Of a stretch of DNA of 64,000 nt, positions 21,573-32,724 are shown piece by piece. The stretch spans positions 186,001 to 250,000 of the forward strand of contig JACEFZ010018349.1 of assembly GCA_014155875.1 (NCBI GenBank), written 5' to 3'. The notes beneath the pieces were generated by a model. That model was not told the origin of the DNA. It did no database searches and was given only the letters and a program-made list of their open reading frames with translations. Made by a program: the position numbers and the translations under genes. The first letter of the stretch is position 1. Each line of letters begins with the position of its first letter. The stretch is from Cepaea nemoralis (lineage: Eukaryota; Mollusca; Gastropoda; Stylommatophora; Helicidae).

Positions 21573-21740
21573 TTAAGTACTTGTACGTCCTCAAGTCAAG
21601 AACGAAAAGTCAGTATATTTGTCCAACTGAATGGTGTAGGGGTTGAACCCGCTACATCGCAATCAACGCACCGGAAACCAAAATTATTAATTCGATCTCG
21701 ATTTCACCATTACCCCCACCACGTTCAACTTCAAGGAGAA
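21573..21740 (-). repeat. SINE S1 fragment truncated by the inverted LTR
   Basis: From 21576 the sequence follows the S1 family (GTACTTGTA, CAAGTCAAGAACG, then GTAGGGGTTGAACCC with its box-B-like core). The family's other half should lie beyond the left end of the array if the LTR element landed inside it. Confidence 0.6.
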
Positions 21741-21784
21741 GTTATAGTTAGGGTCTATCACCGGCTCAGAATGATAGTCCTGGT

Positions 21785-23020
21785 TTACTCTAACAGGCTT
21801 ATTCCTTTACAGTTGCTACAGTTTATTTCCAGCCTTATTTCCCTAGCATCAACCATCGTGTCCCGTTTACAGTTGCTAAAGTACTGTTTATTTCCCTTGC
21901 ATCAACCGACAATTTATTCCTTTACAGTTGCTACCCTATTGCTTATTTTCCTTGGACCGTGTCCCCTGTATAGTTGCCAAAGTACTGTTTATGACCCTTG
22001 CACCGTGTTTCCTTTACAGTTGCTAAAGTACTGCTTATTTCCCTTGCATCAACCGACAGTTTATTCCTAGACAGTTGCTAAAGTACTGTTTATTTTCCTT
22101 GCACCGTGTCCCCTATACAGTTGCTAAAGTACCAAAAGTGATTATTGTCCATATGGGGTAATGAACTGTTGTTGCAGAACCAAAATTTATTTTCTCATTG
22201 TTGGAGTAATAAAACTTCAAATTGTCACATATGCTCTATAATTGCTAATACGAGTGCATTACTGCTTTTCCTCTTGCATAAACCAACAATTTATTCCTTT
22301 ACAGTTGCTACAGAGCTGCTTATGTCCCTTGCATCAGGGGGCTGTGTGGTCTCGAGGTATGGTGTCCGCCTCCAGTGCTGGAGGTCCCGGGTTCAAGCCC
22401 CGGTGAGGGCCGAAATTTTTTCACTCGGACTTCTAGTAACAAAATTTCCCCTAGTCTCTGGGTAGTGAGATCGGACGCCCGTGTGTATTGTTGCGCACGT
22501 AATTAATCCCGTGGCAGTTGGCAGTTGGAAATCGAAAAAGAGTAGCCTACCAGCGCTGCCCGGGCAAAAATTCCAATTAAAAATCTACCCAAAGTATTTT
22601 AGGATCCTTGCCGGTGCTACGGAGTTTGTGCATTGAGCTGATATTCTCCGGACTCATGCTCGAGTTAGGAGTAGAATGGATCACTTATGGGTTACGCCCG
22701 TGTGCCGTGATGTTTATCCGTCGACTAAACTAAACTCCCTTGCATCAACCACAATGTCCCCTGTACAGTTGCTAAAGTACCCTTTCATCAACCACCGTGT
22801 TCCCTGTATAGTTGCCAAAGTACTGTTTATGTCCCTTGCACCGTGTTTCCTTTACAGTTGCTAAAGTACTGCTTATTTCCCTTGCTCAACCGACAGTTTA
22901 TTGCTAGACAGTTGCTAAAGTACTGTTTATTTTTCTTGCACAGTGTCCCCTATAGAGTTGCTAAAGTACTGCTTATTTCTTGCATTAACTGACAATTTAT
23001 TCCTTTACAGTATTCCTTTA
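21785..23020 (+). repeat. Degenerate minisatellite interrupted by a SINE
   Basis: There are many irregular units of about 40-60 bp built from ACAGTTGCTAAAGTACTG, TTATTTCCCTTGCATCAACC and CACCGTGTCCCCT. It is split at 22337-22736 by an S4 SINE. Spacing is irregular, which suggests repeated deletion and duplication. Confidence 0.75.
22337..22736 (+). mobile_element. SINE S4, complete 400-bp copy with target duplication
   Basis: The copy opens with a tRNA-like head: TGTGGTCTCGAGGTATGGT resembles box A and GGGTTCAAGCCCC is a good box B. The body contains CCGGTGCTACGGAGTTTGTG and the tail is ACTAAACTAAACT. CCCTTGCATCA flanks it at 22326-22336 and 22737-22747. That motif recurs in the surrounding minisatellite, but the flanks also join into a proper unit when the SINE is removed. 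Confidence 0.85.
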
Positions 23021-23059
23021 CTCTGGTGATCGAGTGAGATGGCAAAACATGACCGCACT

Positions 23060-23180
23060 CGCTTATCGGCGTGGCACACGATGATGATGAGTGATACTGA
23101 CCACATCATCCACCGAGTGACGATTGGTCAACACAAATAGGAGTTTAGCGCCATCTACCCAATATACGCCCAATACACGT
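23060..23180 (+). repeat. SINE S5 fragment
   Basis: It shows the S5 diagnostic order: ACTGACCACATCATCC, GACGATTGGTC, TAGCGCCAT, CTACCCAAT. The tRNA-like head is missing. Confidence 0.6.
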
Positions 23181-23361
23181 ATAAAAGGGCCTTTTACATT
23201 TCTAAAATGGGCCCAGAATGTTCTACTTCTTCGTTCAACTTTCGTGGGGGTGGAGGGGGTGTTGCATGGCACATAGTGGTGTACAAAGGTCAGCATGTCC
23301 GACTTCGCATGCTTTTGTCTCATGTTTATTTCCTCTGCCGGCTCTGTTGCCATGTTGAGGT

Positions 23362-23600
23362 TAAAGTACTCCGTGATCGATTCTACTGTTCACTGCACCA
23401 GGTTTCATCCTATATGGATAGGTCTCTTTTCTCAGAGCCGCCTGCCCAAAGCATCGCAGAGTACGAACAGAATAGCTCCAGCTGCGACCCCTGGGAGTCT
23501 CCCATGAAACTAAACTCGTGAACTGTACGGCGGAGTGCAGAAATGAACCCACGACTTTCGGAAGGATAAGCAAAGGGTTTAACCACTTCGTTGCTATTAT
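23362..23600 (-). repeat. SINE S3 copy
   Basis: The minus strand has an S3 layout: tRNA-like head in the 23540-23600 area, then GGAGACTCCCAGGGGTCG, a GTTCGTACTCTG core, AGAGACCTATCC, and an end near CTGGTGCAGTG. It is diverged from the 42625 copy. Confidence 0.65.
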
Positions 23601-23949
23601 AAGACTCCCAGCGGACGTTACACGTGTCTGACATTGGTGATTCTTAACGCTGCCCACGAATACTACACGCCTAACACTGTTTCACATTCACGGTGTAAAT
23701 CTAGTTGATGACCAGAACAATATATCCCATTGTTTCAATTGCACCTAGGGACTAAACTGTGTTAGTGGATTGTTCTCCCTTGTGTTGCAGAGATGTCAAG
23801 TTTCAATTTGTCCCACTTCAGCAGCGTCTTTACTCCTGATACCTATTTTACAAAGCTAGGTCGACACTTGGGGATTAACATGGGAGCCTATGCGTTATTT
23901 ACTATGCCACTAAGCTCCTAATTTATCAGATAAAACGAATAATCGAGAC

Positions 23950-24293
23950 GGATATCATCATCATCATCAAGTGCCGTGCCGGCTGGCGTAGGCGTTCATG
24001 GCTCTCCATAGATCTCGGTCTTTGGTTTTCTGGATCAACTCTGCTGCTGATATTCCTCCATGCCACCGTCTCAATCCATCCAGCATCACTTCTCTTGGTC
24101 TACCTCTGCCTCTCTTCCCCTCGATCTTTCCAGTTGTTACGATGTTCTCCAATGCCTCTCTTCTCATCACATGACCGAGGAAAGCTGTTTGTCTCTGTCT
24201 TATTGTTGTATATAATGTTCTATGTTCTAGAGACGGATATGCGTAACTAAATTGTATGTTCTCATATTCTGACACGCATGCGTGATAAGACAT
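23950..24293 (-). mobile_element. LINE 3' end (5'-truncated, reverse strand)
   Basis: The minus strand encodes the C-terminal tail typical of LINE reverse transcriptase proteins: RQTAFLGHVMRREALENIV, GKIEGKRGRGRPR, then RDLWRAMNAYASRHGT. The stop is followed by a short ATG-repeat tail (the CATCATCATCATC at 23957). No reverse transcriptase core remains, so this is a 5'-truncated insertion. Confidence 0.8.
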
Positions 24294-24339
24294 CGAATCA
24301 AGGTGGATAGTAGTCTAAACTTCACCGCGCAGCAATCAA

Positions 24340-24425
24340 AATCGAGAAATTCTGATTGTCAGAAACATTCGGGGAATTCTGATCGTCAGAAACATTCGAG
24401 GAATTCTGATCGTCAGAAACAGTCT
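24340..24425 (+). repeat. 28-bp tandem repeat, three copies
   Basis: Three near-identical units contain GAATTCTGATCGTCAGAAAC and ATTCGGGG or ATTCGAGG. Confidence 0.8.
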
Positions 24426-24594
24426 CCCTTTCTACGACCGTCTCTGCCTCTTTATCTTCTTTACATTCTCGTGGGAAAATGCACAGAAGTTATTAAAGAA
24501 GTTGTCGGGTTCGAAATGTTTTTGTAACTGACCTGGCAGTAAGATAAACCCGCCCAAAAATTTGTGCCAGGAAATGTCTTAGGAAGTCAAAAAT

Positions 24595-24670
24595 GCCGGT
24601 GAGATACTGACCATAACATCCACCGAGTACCGATTGGTCTATAAAAATAGGAATCCCGTTTCATATGCCC
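24595..24670 (+). repeat. SINE S5 fragment
   Basis: GAGATACTGACCATAACATC, CCGAGTACCGATTGGTCTAT and AAAAATAGGA match the S5 middle segment. Confidence 0.55.
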
Positions 24671-24674
24671 AGTA

Positions 24675-24880
24675 TTCCAGGGTCCCTCGTTCCTGGTTCC
24701 CCGATGCCATGATGCCAGACTATCCAGCATCTGTATTCCTGATCTCTCCCTGCTCCTCCTCCTCTCGAACTTGTCCATGGTGAATACAAACGCCAGCTTT
24801 CCCCTATGGTCATGCCCAAAGAATGTGGGCTGTCTTCTTCTGGTGTAACTTGGACGCATTGTCTGAAAATGGCTCGCATC
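24675..24880 (-). mobile_element. Degenerate LINE 3' fragment
   Basis: Minus-strand translation keeps FGHDHRGKLAFVFTMDKF and RRRSRERSG, then SLASWHRGT. This is a decayed version of the LINE tail seen at 23950. Confidence 0.5.
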
Positions 24881-25024
24881 TCTCAGTTAGGTTGGTGTAG
24901 AGATCTTTCCCGCCACCCGGCACTCAGACACGGGAACTGTGTTGTTGATCTCCCCTTCCCCTCTCCTGTCCCAGAATCCATCGGGGTGTGCAGGATAGAT
25001 TCTGGATTTTCTTGACAGATATGT

Positions 25025-25256
25025 TACAGGGTGTCCGTAAAGACTGTACGCATAGGATAATTGGATATTGTCTCAACAAATAAGGAGTGAATGTACCAAA
25101 ATTGAAGGCAATGTAGATTTATTGCATCGCGTTCACGAAAATTTTGTGAAACGCATCAACATTTGCATTGCATATGATGGAAATCATATTGAAGATGTTA
25201 TTTGAATAAAAAGTTGTATTTTTGCCCATATGTCCAGACTTTACGGACACCCTGTA
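25025..25256. mobile_element. MITE M2, Tc1/mariner-like (232 bp)
   Basis: Ends TACAGGGTGTCCGTAAAG and CTTTACGGACACCCTGTA form a perfect 18-bp inverted repeat bounded by TA, the usual Tc1/mariner target duplication. No transposase frame fits in 232 bp, so it is non-autonomous. Confidence 0.85.
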
Positions 25257-25740
25257 GAATATAACCAGGTCATGGCTCAGCGCAGCACGTGGAGACTGAT
25301 TGGAAATAGTCCAAGGTTGGCCAAGTTTCCTCAATGGGTATTAGGTTATTTCATTGTCAACAGACTCAAACCCAATACCCACAGGGACCACTACGTGCCT
25401 AAAGCTAACTACTTCACAGTGTAAGTGCTGTTATGACTATGCCAAAGTATCGGAATGTTTCCGTCCTGTGCTCGAATTAACGTTTGTTAGTGTGTTATTC
25501 CCCTTTGTAAGAAAAGCGGTCCGATTGTAGTCGTCCTTTTGTGACCTGTGGGCATTCTTTTCGCTTAAACAATCTTCAAATATCCATACCGGACTCAAGT
25601 GAGGACGGTGTTAACAATAGGTTCTACAAACTTGTCTTATATCGTCAAGTTGGTGAACAAATGGACATATGCCTCAGATAGACATTGGGTACCGTTTTCA
25701 TGCAACTAACTGCACTTTTGTGACACTTTTAAATCTTTTG
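25257..25740. other. Gene-free stretch, nothing recognised
   Basis: No long frame, tRNA-like box or repeat family is visible here. Confidence 0.5.
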
Positions 25741-25754
25741 AATAGGTGATGCTT

Positions 25755-26516
<762 letters not shown>

Positions 26517-26667
26517 GGTTATCTAAGAACTCTTAGAGAATCCATTCTGAAGGAAAAAGTCCTAGATAGACAAGATATGGTCAACGTTTAGAGCAGTGTG
26601 AACAACAGACGGCAGTGCATGTTGCTCATCAGTTATAGCCAACCTTATACTGAGGAAACGGCACTTG

Positions 26668-26668
26668 G

Positions 26669-26703
<35 letters not shown>
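26668..26703 (+). repeat. GATT microsatellite
   Basis: About nine copies of TTGA/GATT. Confidence 0.95.
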
Positions 26704-26704
<1 letters not shown>

Positions 26705-26809
26705 GCACAAATCGTTGTTTCTTAAAGTAATTAATGTTTAAATGTCAAGGGACTAAAATAATTACACCATAGAATAGATGGGGTTGTACTAACAATTTGA
26801 ATCGAGCGA

Positions 26810-26905
26810 ACGAGAGAGACAAGGGGAGAGAGATGAGAGAGGGGGAAGAGGAGGATGGGGAGAGAAAGGGAGAGCGAGGGAAGGAGGTAGAGAGAAGGAA
26901 GGGAA
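26810..26905 (+). repeat. Purine-only GA-rich tract
   Basis: Nearly all A and G for about 95 bases with GAGAGA and GGGAGAG motifs. Confidence 0.8.
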
Positions 26906-26929
26906 TGTTCAAAACTGTCCTGGGCTCTC

Positions 26930-27010
26930 ATATTGACCCAGCCTAAAGTAAGCCCACATCACCCACCGACCGCCGAGTGGTCTATAAAAGTATGAGTCTA
27001 GCACCGTATG
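26930..27010 (+). repeat. SINE S5 fragment
   Basis: GACCCAGCCTAAAGTAAG, CACCCACCGACCGCCGAGTG and GGTCTATAAAAGTATGAGTC match the S5 family. Confidence 0.6.
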
Positions 27011-27059
27011 ACAAATGGCAAATGCGCCTTAACAAACAGTTCCCCTACTTTGTTTTTAA

Positions 27060-27392
27060 TTTTTTATTGACTCGCATTGTCAATTTTTGTTTTCGCTCGT
27101 TCGCTTTGAACTCAAGCCTAGTCCATGCACTTAATACTACTTCTAGTGCACTGGGCTCATTTTTGCGTGGTAATTAGTTTTCCCTATTACAAAGTGTCCT
27201 TCGCCATCAGGCGAACCCACTCCAATTTCTGAGGTACTTGTAATTTACATCTCCAGGTCAAGGACGAGAAGTCGACATTTAAGTCCAACTGGCCAGTGTA
27301 GGGTTGAACCTGCCACTTCAACATCAACACTCAACATGAATGTTTAAGTAAACAGCGGTCTTATCCATATGGCAACGCTGACCTGCTGCATT
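27060..27392 (-). mobile_element. SINE S1, near full-length
   Basis: Read on the minus strand it opens with a leucine-tRNA-like head (degenerate GCCATATGGATAAGA, then GGTTCAACCC as box B). It continues with AGTTGGACTTAAATG, TTACAAGTACCTCAGAA, CGCCTGATGGCGAAGGACAC, and ends near AGCGAACGAGCG. Confidence 0.75.
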
Positions 27393-27410
27393 GTCAATTT
27401 ATATTGTGTG

Positions 27411-27564
27411 GGGTGTATTTTTAATGACTGCTCAGTGTTTGAAAATATTGTCGGTTCAAGCTTTGTATTCACCCTCTGTAGTGTTCATGCATCATAATAG
27501 GTAAATACAAAACTTGGACCGAAAATATTTTCAAACACTGCACAGTCATTACAAATACACCCTG
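27411..27564. mobile_element. Fold-back MITE M1, copy 1
   Basis: Arms of about 60 bp are near-perfect inverted repeats. GGGTGTATTTTTAATGACTG faces its complement, and GAAAATATTG with a TTTGTATT arm repeats inverted around a loop of about 40 bp. There is no coding capacity. Confidence 0.85.
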
Positions 27565-27571
27565 CATCCAC

Positions 27572-28030
27572 AAAGCCTACGTTGTTGTAATTATGGTATT
27601 TCTGCTGCACAGTGGGTATTCTAATTATGGCCTGTCTACCGCACAGGCGGGGTTCAAATTATGGTATTTTTACCGCATGGGCGGTATTCTAATTATTTCT
27701 TTTTATTGTTCATAAAGAGCAATCTCAGAATGGTAATTATAAAATCTTTACAACCCTCACAGTTGTACTACCTTATTTGCGGTATTATTTCCTGCTATTG
27801 TTGTTTTTGTCTGCTTGATAGTATCTAAATTCTCCTTTCCAAACTAATACCACCCCTGTGTGCTGTTGTTGTTTAGTGAATGCACGCTTGATGACCGAAG
27901 TGTCCGTATAATGCAGGAAATCGATTTTGACGTCACGTAGACGGCTAAAGTCTAGACGCTGATCTGCCGATCCGCCGGGCATGGGTCCGATCCTTTCGGT
28001 GTGGATTCGAATTGTTTTTAAATTACATTG
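27572..28030. other. Gene-free stretch with short TTATGGTATT-type repeats
   Basis: Loose repeats of AATTATGGTATTT and CCGCAYRGGCGG lie between 27590 and 27690. Nothing else is recognised. Confidence 0.4.
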
Positions 28031-28036
28031 GTTCTC

Positions 28037-28467
28037 TTGTCAACCCATTACATGGGTTCTCTTGTCAACCCAGCCTAACCTGGTTTCTCTTGTCAACCCA
28101 GCCTAACATGGGTTCTCTTGTCAACCCAGCCTAACATGGGTTCTCTTGTCAACCGAGCCTAACATGGGTTCTCTTGTCAACCCAGCCTAACATGGGTTCT
28201 CTTCTCAACCCATTACATGGGTTCTCTTGTCAACCCAGCCTAACATGGGTTCTTTTCTCAACCCATTACATGGGTTCTCTTGTCAACCCAGCCTAACATG
28301 GGTTCTCTTGTCAACCCATTACATGGGTTCTCTTGTCAACCCAGCCTAACATGGGTTCTCTTGTCAACCCAGCCTAGCATGGGTTCTCTTGTCAACCCAG
28401 CCTAGCATGGGTTCTCTTGTCAACCCAGCCTAACATGGGTTCTCTTGTCAACCCAGCCTAGCATGGG
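28037..28467 (+). repeat. 28-bp minisatellite derived from SINE S5
   Basis: About 16 units of CATGGGTTCTCTTGTCAACC plus CAGCCTAA, with some 25-bp units ending CATTA. The unit resembles the S5 segment GACCCAGCCTAAAATGGGTA, and the array runs directly into an S5 body at 28470. Confidence 0.85.
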
Positions 28468-28575
28468 TATTATGAAATGTTTTTGGAAGTAAAGGCGGCT
28501 GGTGCGATACTGGTTATCTATCGCGTGCCGATTGCTCTATAACAATATGGGTATAGCGCCATATGCTCAATGCGA
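28468..28575 (+). repeat. SINE S5 body next to the 28-bp minisatellite
   Basis: AGTAAAGGCGGCTGGTGCG, GTGCCGATTGCTCTATAAC, AATATGGGTATAGCGCCATA: S5 order, plus strand. Confidence 0.75.
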
Positions 28576-28623
28576 TTTCAGACGTGAAAAGAGATCTTTA
28601 ACTTTATATATATATATATATGC

Positions 28624-28854
28624 CGGTCTCCCTGGCGAAGAGTTTAAGGAGCTGTTCGTAATCCCGTATTTCCATGTACGAAACATAGCTTGTCGAGATT
28701 CGGCAGCGGATCGCGTCGTGTCGGTTACTTACGGAGGTATGTGAGCCGGTCGTTCAGAAACAATGTCAAACTACTGAATGTAAAAACTTGCCAAGACATC
28801 AACAGCAGCTGAAAAATGATGGTATTGACTGCAATGTCCTGTAATAGGATATGC

Positions 28855-28857
<3 letters not shown>
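28624..28857 (+). mobile_element. SINE S2 copy
   Basis: The tRNA-like head (CTGGCGAAGAGTTTAAGGAG, then a degenerate TGTACGAAACAT box B) is followed by GCCGGTCGTTCAGAAACAAT, CAAACTACTGAATGTAAAAA and GTATTGACTGCAATGTCCTG. An AT microsatellite follows it. Confidence 0.75.

Positions 28858-28913
<56 letters not shown>
28858..28913 (+). repeat. AT dinucleotide microsatellite
   Basis: About 27 AT units immediately after an S2 copy. A shorter TA run lies at 28606-28622. Confidence 0.95.
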
Positions 28914-28916
<3 letters not shown>

Positions 28917-29129
28917 GTGTGAACAGCAAATGATATCTGATTGGGTACATCCCAAATTAATTAGTGGGATAATCAGTTCCATCCCTCTCTACCTGTGTCT
29001 ATTCCAAGCCATTGCATAGAATGGATCATGGACCTTAGGGACTACAAGACCAAACCTACACTGGCCCGATGTTGGGGCATCTGAACGTGGTGCGTTCTAT
29101 AACTAGACTAGGTTCCCATTCTGGCTAAT

Positions 29130-29295
29130 GTCGCCTGGTCTCTGTGCAAATGTGAAGAGTAAGTACCGGTGTTGCATAACCCGATGGTTTCTGGCTTTTG
29201 TAGAGGAGAAGGGAACATATGCAACACAGTCCGTGGAGGTGGTACTTCGGTGCCGGGTCGAGAGGAAAGTACCTACACCGGTTTCATTTCATATA
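29130..29295 (+). repeat. Dispersed repeat R8, copy 1
   Basis: It shares GCAACACAGTCCGTGGAGGT and a following GTCGAGAGGAAAGTACCTAC pattern with copies near 35940-36040 and 39500-39625. Class unknown. Confidence 0.55.
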
Positions 29296-29304
29296 AATAC
29301 AGAT

Positions 29305-29625
29305 CCCAACAACGAGGCCTCCAAAATAGTTAATTCCAACAGTTGAGCCTATGGAATCTTAAATCCTAATAATTACAACTCTGGGATCTTAAATCCCTAC
29401 AAGCGAGCCTTGTGCATCCTAACCATTGAACTTCTGGAATAGTAAATCCCACTAAATGAGCCTCTGAAATTGTAAATCCCAACAAATGATCCTATGAAAT
29501 AGTAGATCCCAACAATTGAGCTTCTAGAATAGCAAATTCTAAAAACGGAGCGTTTGGAATAGTAAATCCCAACAACCTGGCCTCTGTAATAGTAAATCCC
29601 AATAAATCAGCCCCTGGAATAGTCA
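29305..29625 (+). repeat. Degenerate ~35-bp tandem repeat
   Basis: About nine diverged units follow the pattern GAATAGTAAATCCCAACAA then TGAGCCTCT. The array is older and less regular than the other minisatellites. Confidence 0.7.
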
Positions 29626-29884
29626 CAGCGTGCTCTCCTGTAGTGGAACCTTCTAGAGGTGTACGGGCTACGCTTAAAATCAAAGCTAGCGAATAAACAA
29701 ACAAACAAAAAACATATCCCCTGTGCCGATTGACTTCAGTAACGGGTCCGGAGACAAGTCTTACCCCGATAGGTGCAAACCCTTGTCTAGGGTGAGGCAA
29801 CCTGGGCGTCAGGGCATCGGGATCTTCTGTGTCTTCTGTCGTCTTCCGAAGGAAGTGCGTCACACCTAGTTATGCACCTCACAT

Positions 29885-30213
29885 GTCAGTGTATCTGACA
29901 ACAGCAACAGTATATCTGACAACAACAACAGTATATCTGACAACAACAACAGTATATCTGACAACAACAACAGTATATCTGACAACAACAACAGTATATC
30001 TGACAACAACAACAGTATATCTGACAACAACAACAGTATATCTGACAACAACAACAATATATCTGACAACAACAGCAGTATATCTGACAACAACAACAGT
30101 ATATCTGACAACAACAGCAGTATATCTGACAACAACAACAGTATATCTGACAACAACAACAGTATATCTGACAACAACAACAGTATATCTGACAACAACA
30201 ACAGTATATCTGA
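29885..30213 (+). repeat. 21-bp minisatellite
   Basis: About 15.5 units of GTATATCTGACAACAACAAC plus A. Because 21 is a multiple of 3, long frames appear on both strands (YLTTTTV repeats on plus). They are repeat artefacts. Confidence 0.95.
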
Positions 30214-30249
30214 CTTTAGCATGCATGTATGTAAGGTTTGCTACCTTTA

Positions 30250-31200
30250 GATTCCACCAATGTCAGGGACTCTAGCCGTGAGTAGGTTTTCTTTCCTAAC
30301 AATTTTTCCAAGGTTGTGGCTTTATGGCCTACTCTTTGCTATTTCCAACTGCCGTGGGGTTTTTAACAAGCATTCCTTCACACTGTATCTTCTGTTTTTC
30401 GCCTTTATCCGAGAAAGGTATATATCCGATATCAATACCCAAGAGGTCGGCATAGATCTCCATAACAGTGCAACATCAACACTAATATTACATTAATTCT
30501 CCTAGCATTACAGCAGTAATAGTCAAATAGTTCTTCTCTTAATAGTGCATCGAAATTAAAAGTTAAAATTCACAGCCCCAAATAGGATTCACAGCCAATT
30601 AACCAATTATTCTACTAAATGAAATACCCCCACTATAATCAACCGGACACAACTATTTAATAATTGAAATATCCCCATTCCAATCATCCTTACATAATCG
30701 AATCACCTATCATCGTGCATTCTTGACTGTTGGTCCGTGAAATGAAGTTAGCATACCTCTTTTACTGTCAACACATGACACCTTACAAAAGCATCTCTTA
30801 TACAATCATCTAGTGGACAATTAAATGCGACTGCCGAAAATCTAGTCTAGGAGCGTGCCTTTGACACGTTTACCATTGTAATTAAGAGATGTCTAAATAC
30901 TATCGTATTGTTGAGGTCATAACTTGTTTCACTGCGTCTTACAATTGCTATTATTGTCTTATCTTTGCGCATACGGATTAGTGGATGGAGTGCCCCAGTA
31001 TCACCCAGCTTCAGCGCTGTCACTGTGTTTGCACTGAAACACTCAAACGCAAAGCATTGAATTTGAAAAGACACGACAAATAGGGTGCCGACAAAACCTC
31101 CAGGCCATTGAAACAGTCAGTCCCAGGGAAGGTAACCCGGCTAATAAATGCCTAAGGAAGTCGGATGTATCTGCCGAAAGGTTCAAATATCGCAGCTCTG
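30250..31200. other. Gene-free stretch with one S4 scrap
   Basis: GCCTACTCTTTGCTATTTCC at 30325-30345 is a short piece of S4. The rest is AT-rich and holds no recognised feature. Confidence 0.45.
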
Positions 31201-31206
31201 CTGTAA

Positions 31207-31365
31207 ACATCATCATAATCAAGTGCCTTGCCGGCTGGCATAGGCGTTCATGGCTCTCCACAGATTTCGGTCTTTGGTGTTCTGGATCTGCCTCTCTTTC
31301 CCTCGATCTTTCCAGTTGTCACGATGTTCTCCAATGCGTCTCTTCTCATCACATGACCATGTAAC
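31207..31365 (-). mobile_element. LINE 3' fragment
   Basis: The strand shown (GTGCCTTGCCGGCTGGCATA, GGCGTTCATGGCTCTCCACA, CGATCTTTCCAGTTGTCACG) matches the LINE tail at 23950 in the same orientation. It breaks off at CATCACATGACCA. Confidence 0.75.
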
Positions 31366-31369
31366 CAGG

Positions 31370-31430
31370 CACAACGCAATTACGTCTAAAACAACATTCC
31401 GGACGAACGCAGAAGAAGAAGAAACAGTCA
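31370..31430 (+). repeat. 3' end of the N1 retroposon family
   Basis: ACAACGCAATTACGTCT, GGACGAACGCAGAAGAAGAA matches the 3' terminus and GAA tail of the element at 50799-52758, here on the plus strand. Confidence 0.6.
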
Positions 31431-31549
31431 GTCAGTCAGTCATCCAGTCTTTCCACGTCTTGAAGCGTATTGGGTGTGAAGTGCTAATCCCATAATTTTA
31501 TAGACCAATATTTTAATCGATCTAGGCTCCACGGTCGAACACGGTCGAA

Positions 31550-31775
31550 AGCGTGTGGATTAGCTTTCCCTATTAAGAGTGATTCCCCCCCCCCTCCCCC
31601 AACCATTAGGCTAACCAACTCCGAGTTCAGAGGTACTTGTAATTTACGTCCCCAAGTTAAGAATGAGAGGTCAACATTTTAGTGCAACTGTCCGGTGTAG
31701 GGGTTGAACCCCTTACCTCGGCACCAGCTCACAGGATGTTTAAGAACACGCTGTATTATCCATTCGGCCATGCTG
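31550..31775 (-). mobile_element. SINE S1 copy
   Basis: Plus-strand landmarks are GTGTGGATTAGCTTTCCCTA, GAGGTACTTGTAATTTACGT, GGTGTAGGGGTTGAACCCC and CCATTCGGCCATGCTGACGT. The last two are the tRNA-like head in reverse. Confidence 0.75.
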
Positions 31776-32027
31776 ACGTACCAAATGGTATATACAAATA
31801 TAGGTTTAGCACCATATACCCAATGGGTGTTAAGGCATAGAAAAGGTTTTGCTTTGCTCATTTTGAAAAAAAAATTACCTGGGCTCCCTGGTCGACCCAC
31901 TCAAAGATGGATACAAGGGGATGTTCTGGGGAGTAAAAGCGATCGGCGTGGTATTGGCCACTGCACCGATCCAGCGTTAGGTGGCGGTATCACCATGGGT
32001 GATGTGATCAGTATCTCGCTGGCTGCC
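31776..32027. repeat. Rearranged SINE S5 pieces
   Basis: A plus-strand body at 31790-31850 (TAGGTTTAGCACCATATACC) is followed by a second body at 31876-31960. An oppositely oriented stretch at 31965-32027 (TGATCAGTATCTCGCTGGCT) leads straight into the 37-bp minisatellite. Confidence 0.55.
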
Positions 32028-32605
32028 TTGATTCCCTAGAACATTGCCTAATACCTAGTCGCCTTAACTTCCTAGAACATCGCCTAATACCTAGTCGCCT
32101 TAACTTCCTAGAACATCGCCTAATACCTAGTCGCCTTCACTCCCTAGAACATTGCCTCATACATAGTCGCCTTAACTCCCTAGAACATTGCCTAATACCT
32201 AGTCGCCTTAACTTCCTAGAACATCGCCTAATACCTAGTCGCCTTAACTTCCTAGAACATTGCCTAATACCTAGTCGCCTTAACTTCCTAGAACATCGCC
32301 TAATACCTAGTCGCCTTAACTTCCTAGAACATCGCCTAATACCTAATCGCCTTAACTCCCTAGAACATTGCCTAATACCTAGTCGCCTTCACTCCCTAGA
32401 ACATTGCCTACTACCTAGTCGCCTTAACTCCCTAGAACATTGCCTACTACCTAGTCGCCTTAACTCCCTAGAACATTGCCTAATACCTAGTCGCCTTCAC
32501 TCCCTAGAACATCGCCTAATACCTAATCGCCTTAACTCCCTAGAACATTGCCTAATACCTAGTCGCCTTCACTCCCTAGAACATTGCCTAATACCCATTT
32601 AAGGC
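32028..32605 (+). repeat. 37-bp minisatellite derived from SINE S5
   Basis: About 15-16 units of TCCCTAGAACATTGCCTAAT followed by ACCTAGTCGCCTTAACT. The unit aligns with the S5 segment CGCCTTTACTTCCCAAGACA plus TTTCCTGGTACCTA. Variants (AACTT/AACTC, ATCGCC/ATTGCC) are interspersed. Confidence 0.85.
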
Positions 32606-32724
32606 TCGCTCAACTTCAGAGCCCAGGTCAGTGTTTTTTTTAAATTTAAAAACCCCGCCCAGAGGAGAATTCGAACAAATAACACCAGGCCAGCAGGCAA
32701 GCGTGTTAGGCCCTACACTTCCAG

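Noticed and set aside
22337..22420. Functional tRNA gene
   Set aside because: Box A and box B are present, but it is the head of a 400-bp SINE with a tail and target duplication; no complete cloverleaf was confirmed.
28037..28467. CRISPR array
   Set aside because: Units are directly adjacent with no unique spacers, and the context is eukaryotic; it is a minisatellite.
29829..30275. 148-codon frame with YLTTTTV repeats and opposite-strand frames
   Set aside because: It comes from a 21-bp minisatellite whose period is divisible by three, so all frames lacking a stop in one unit stay open.
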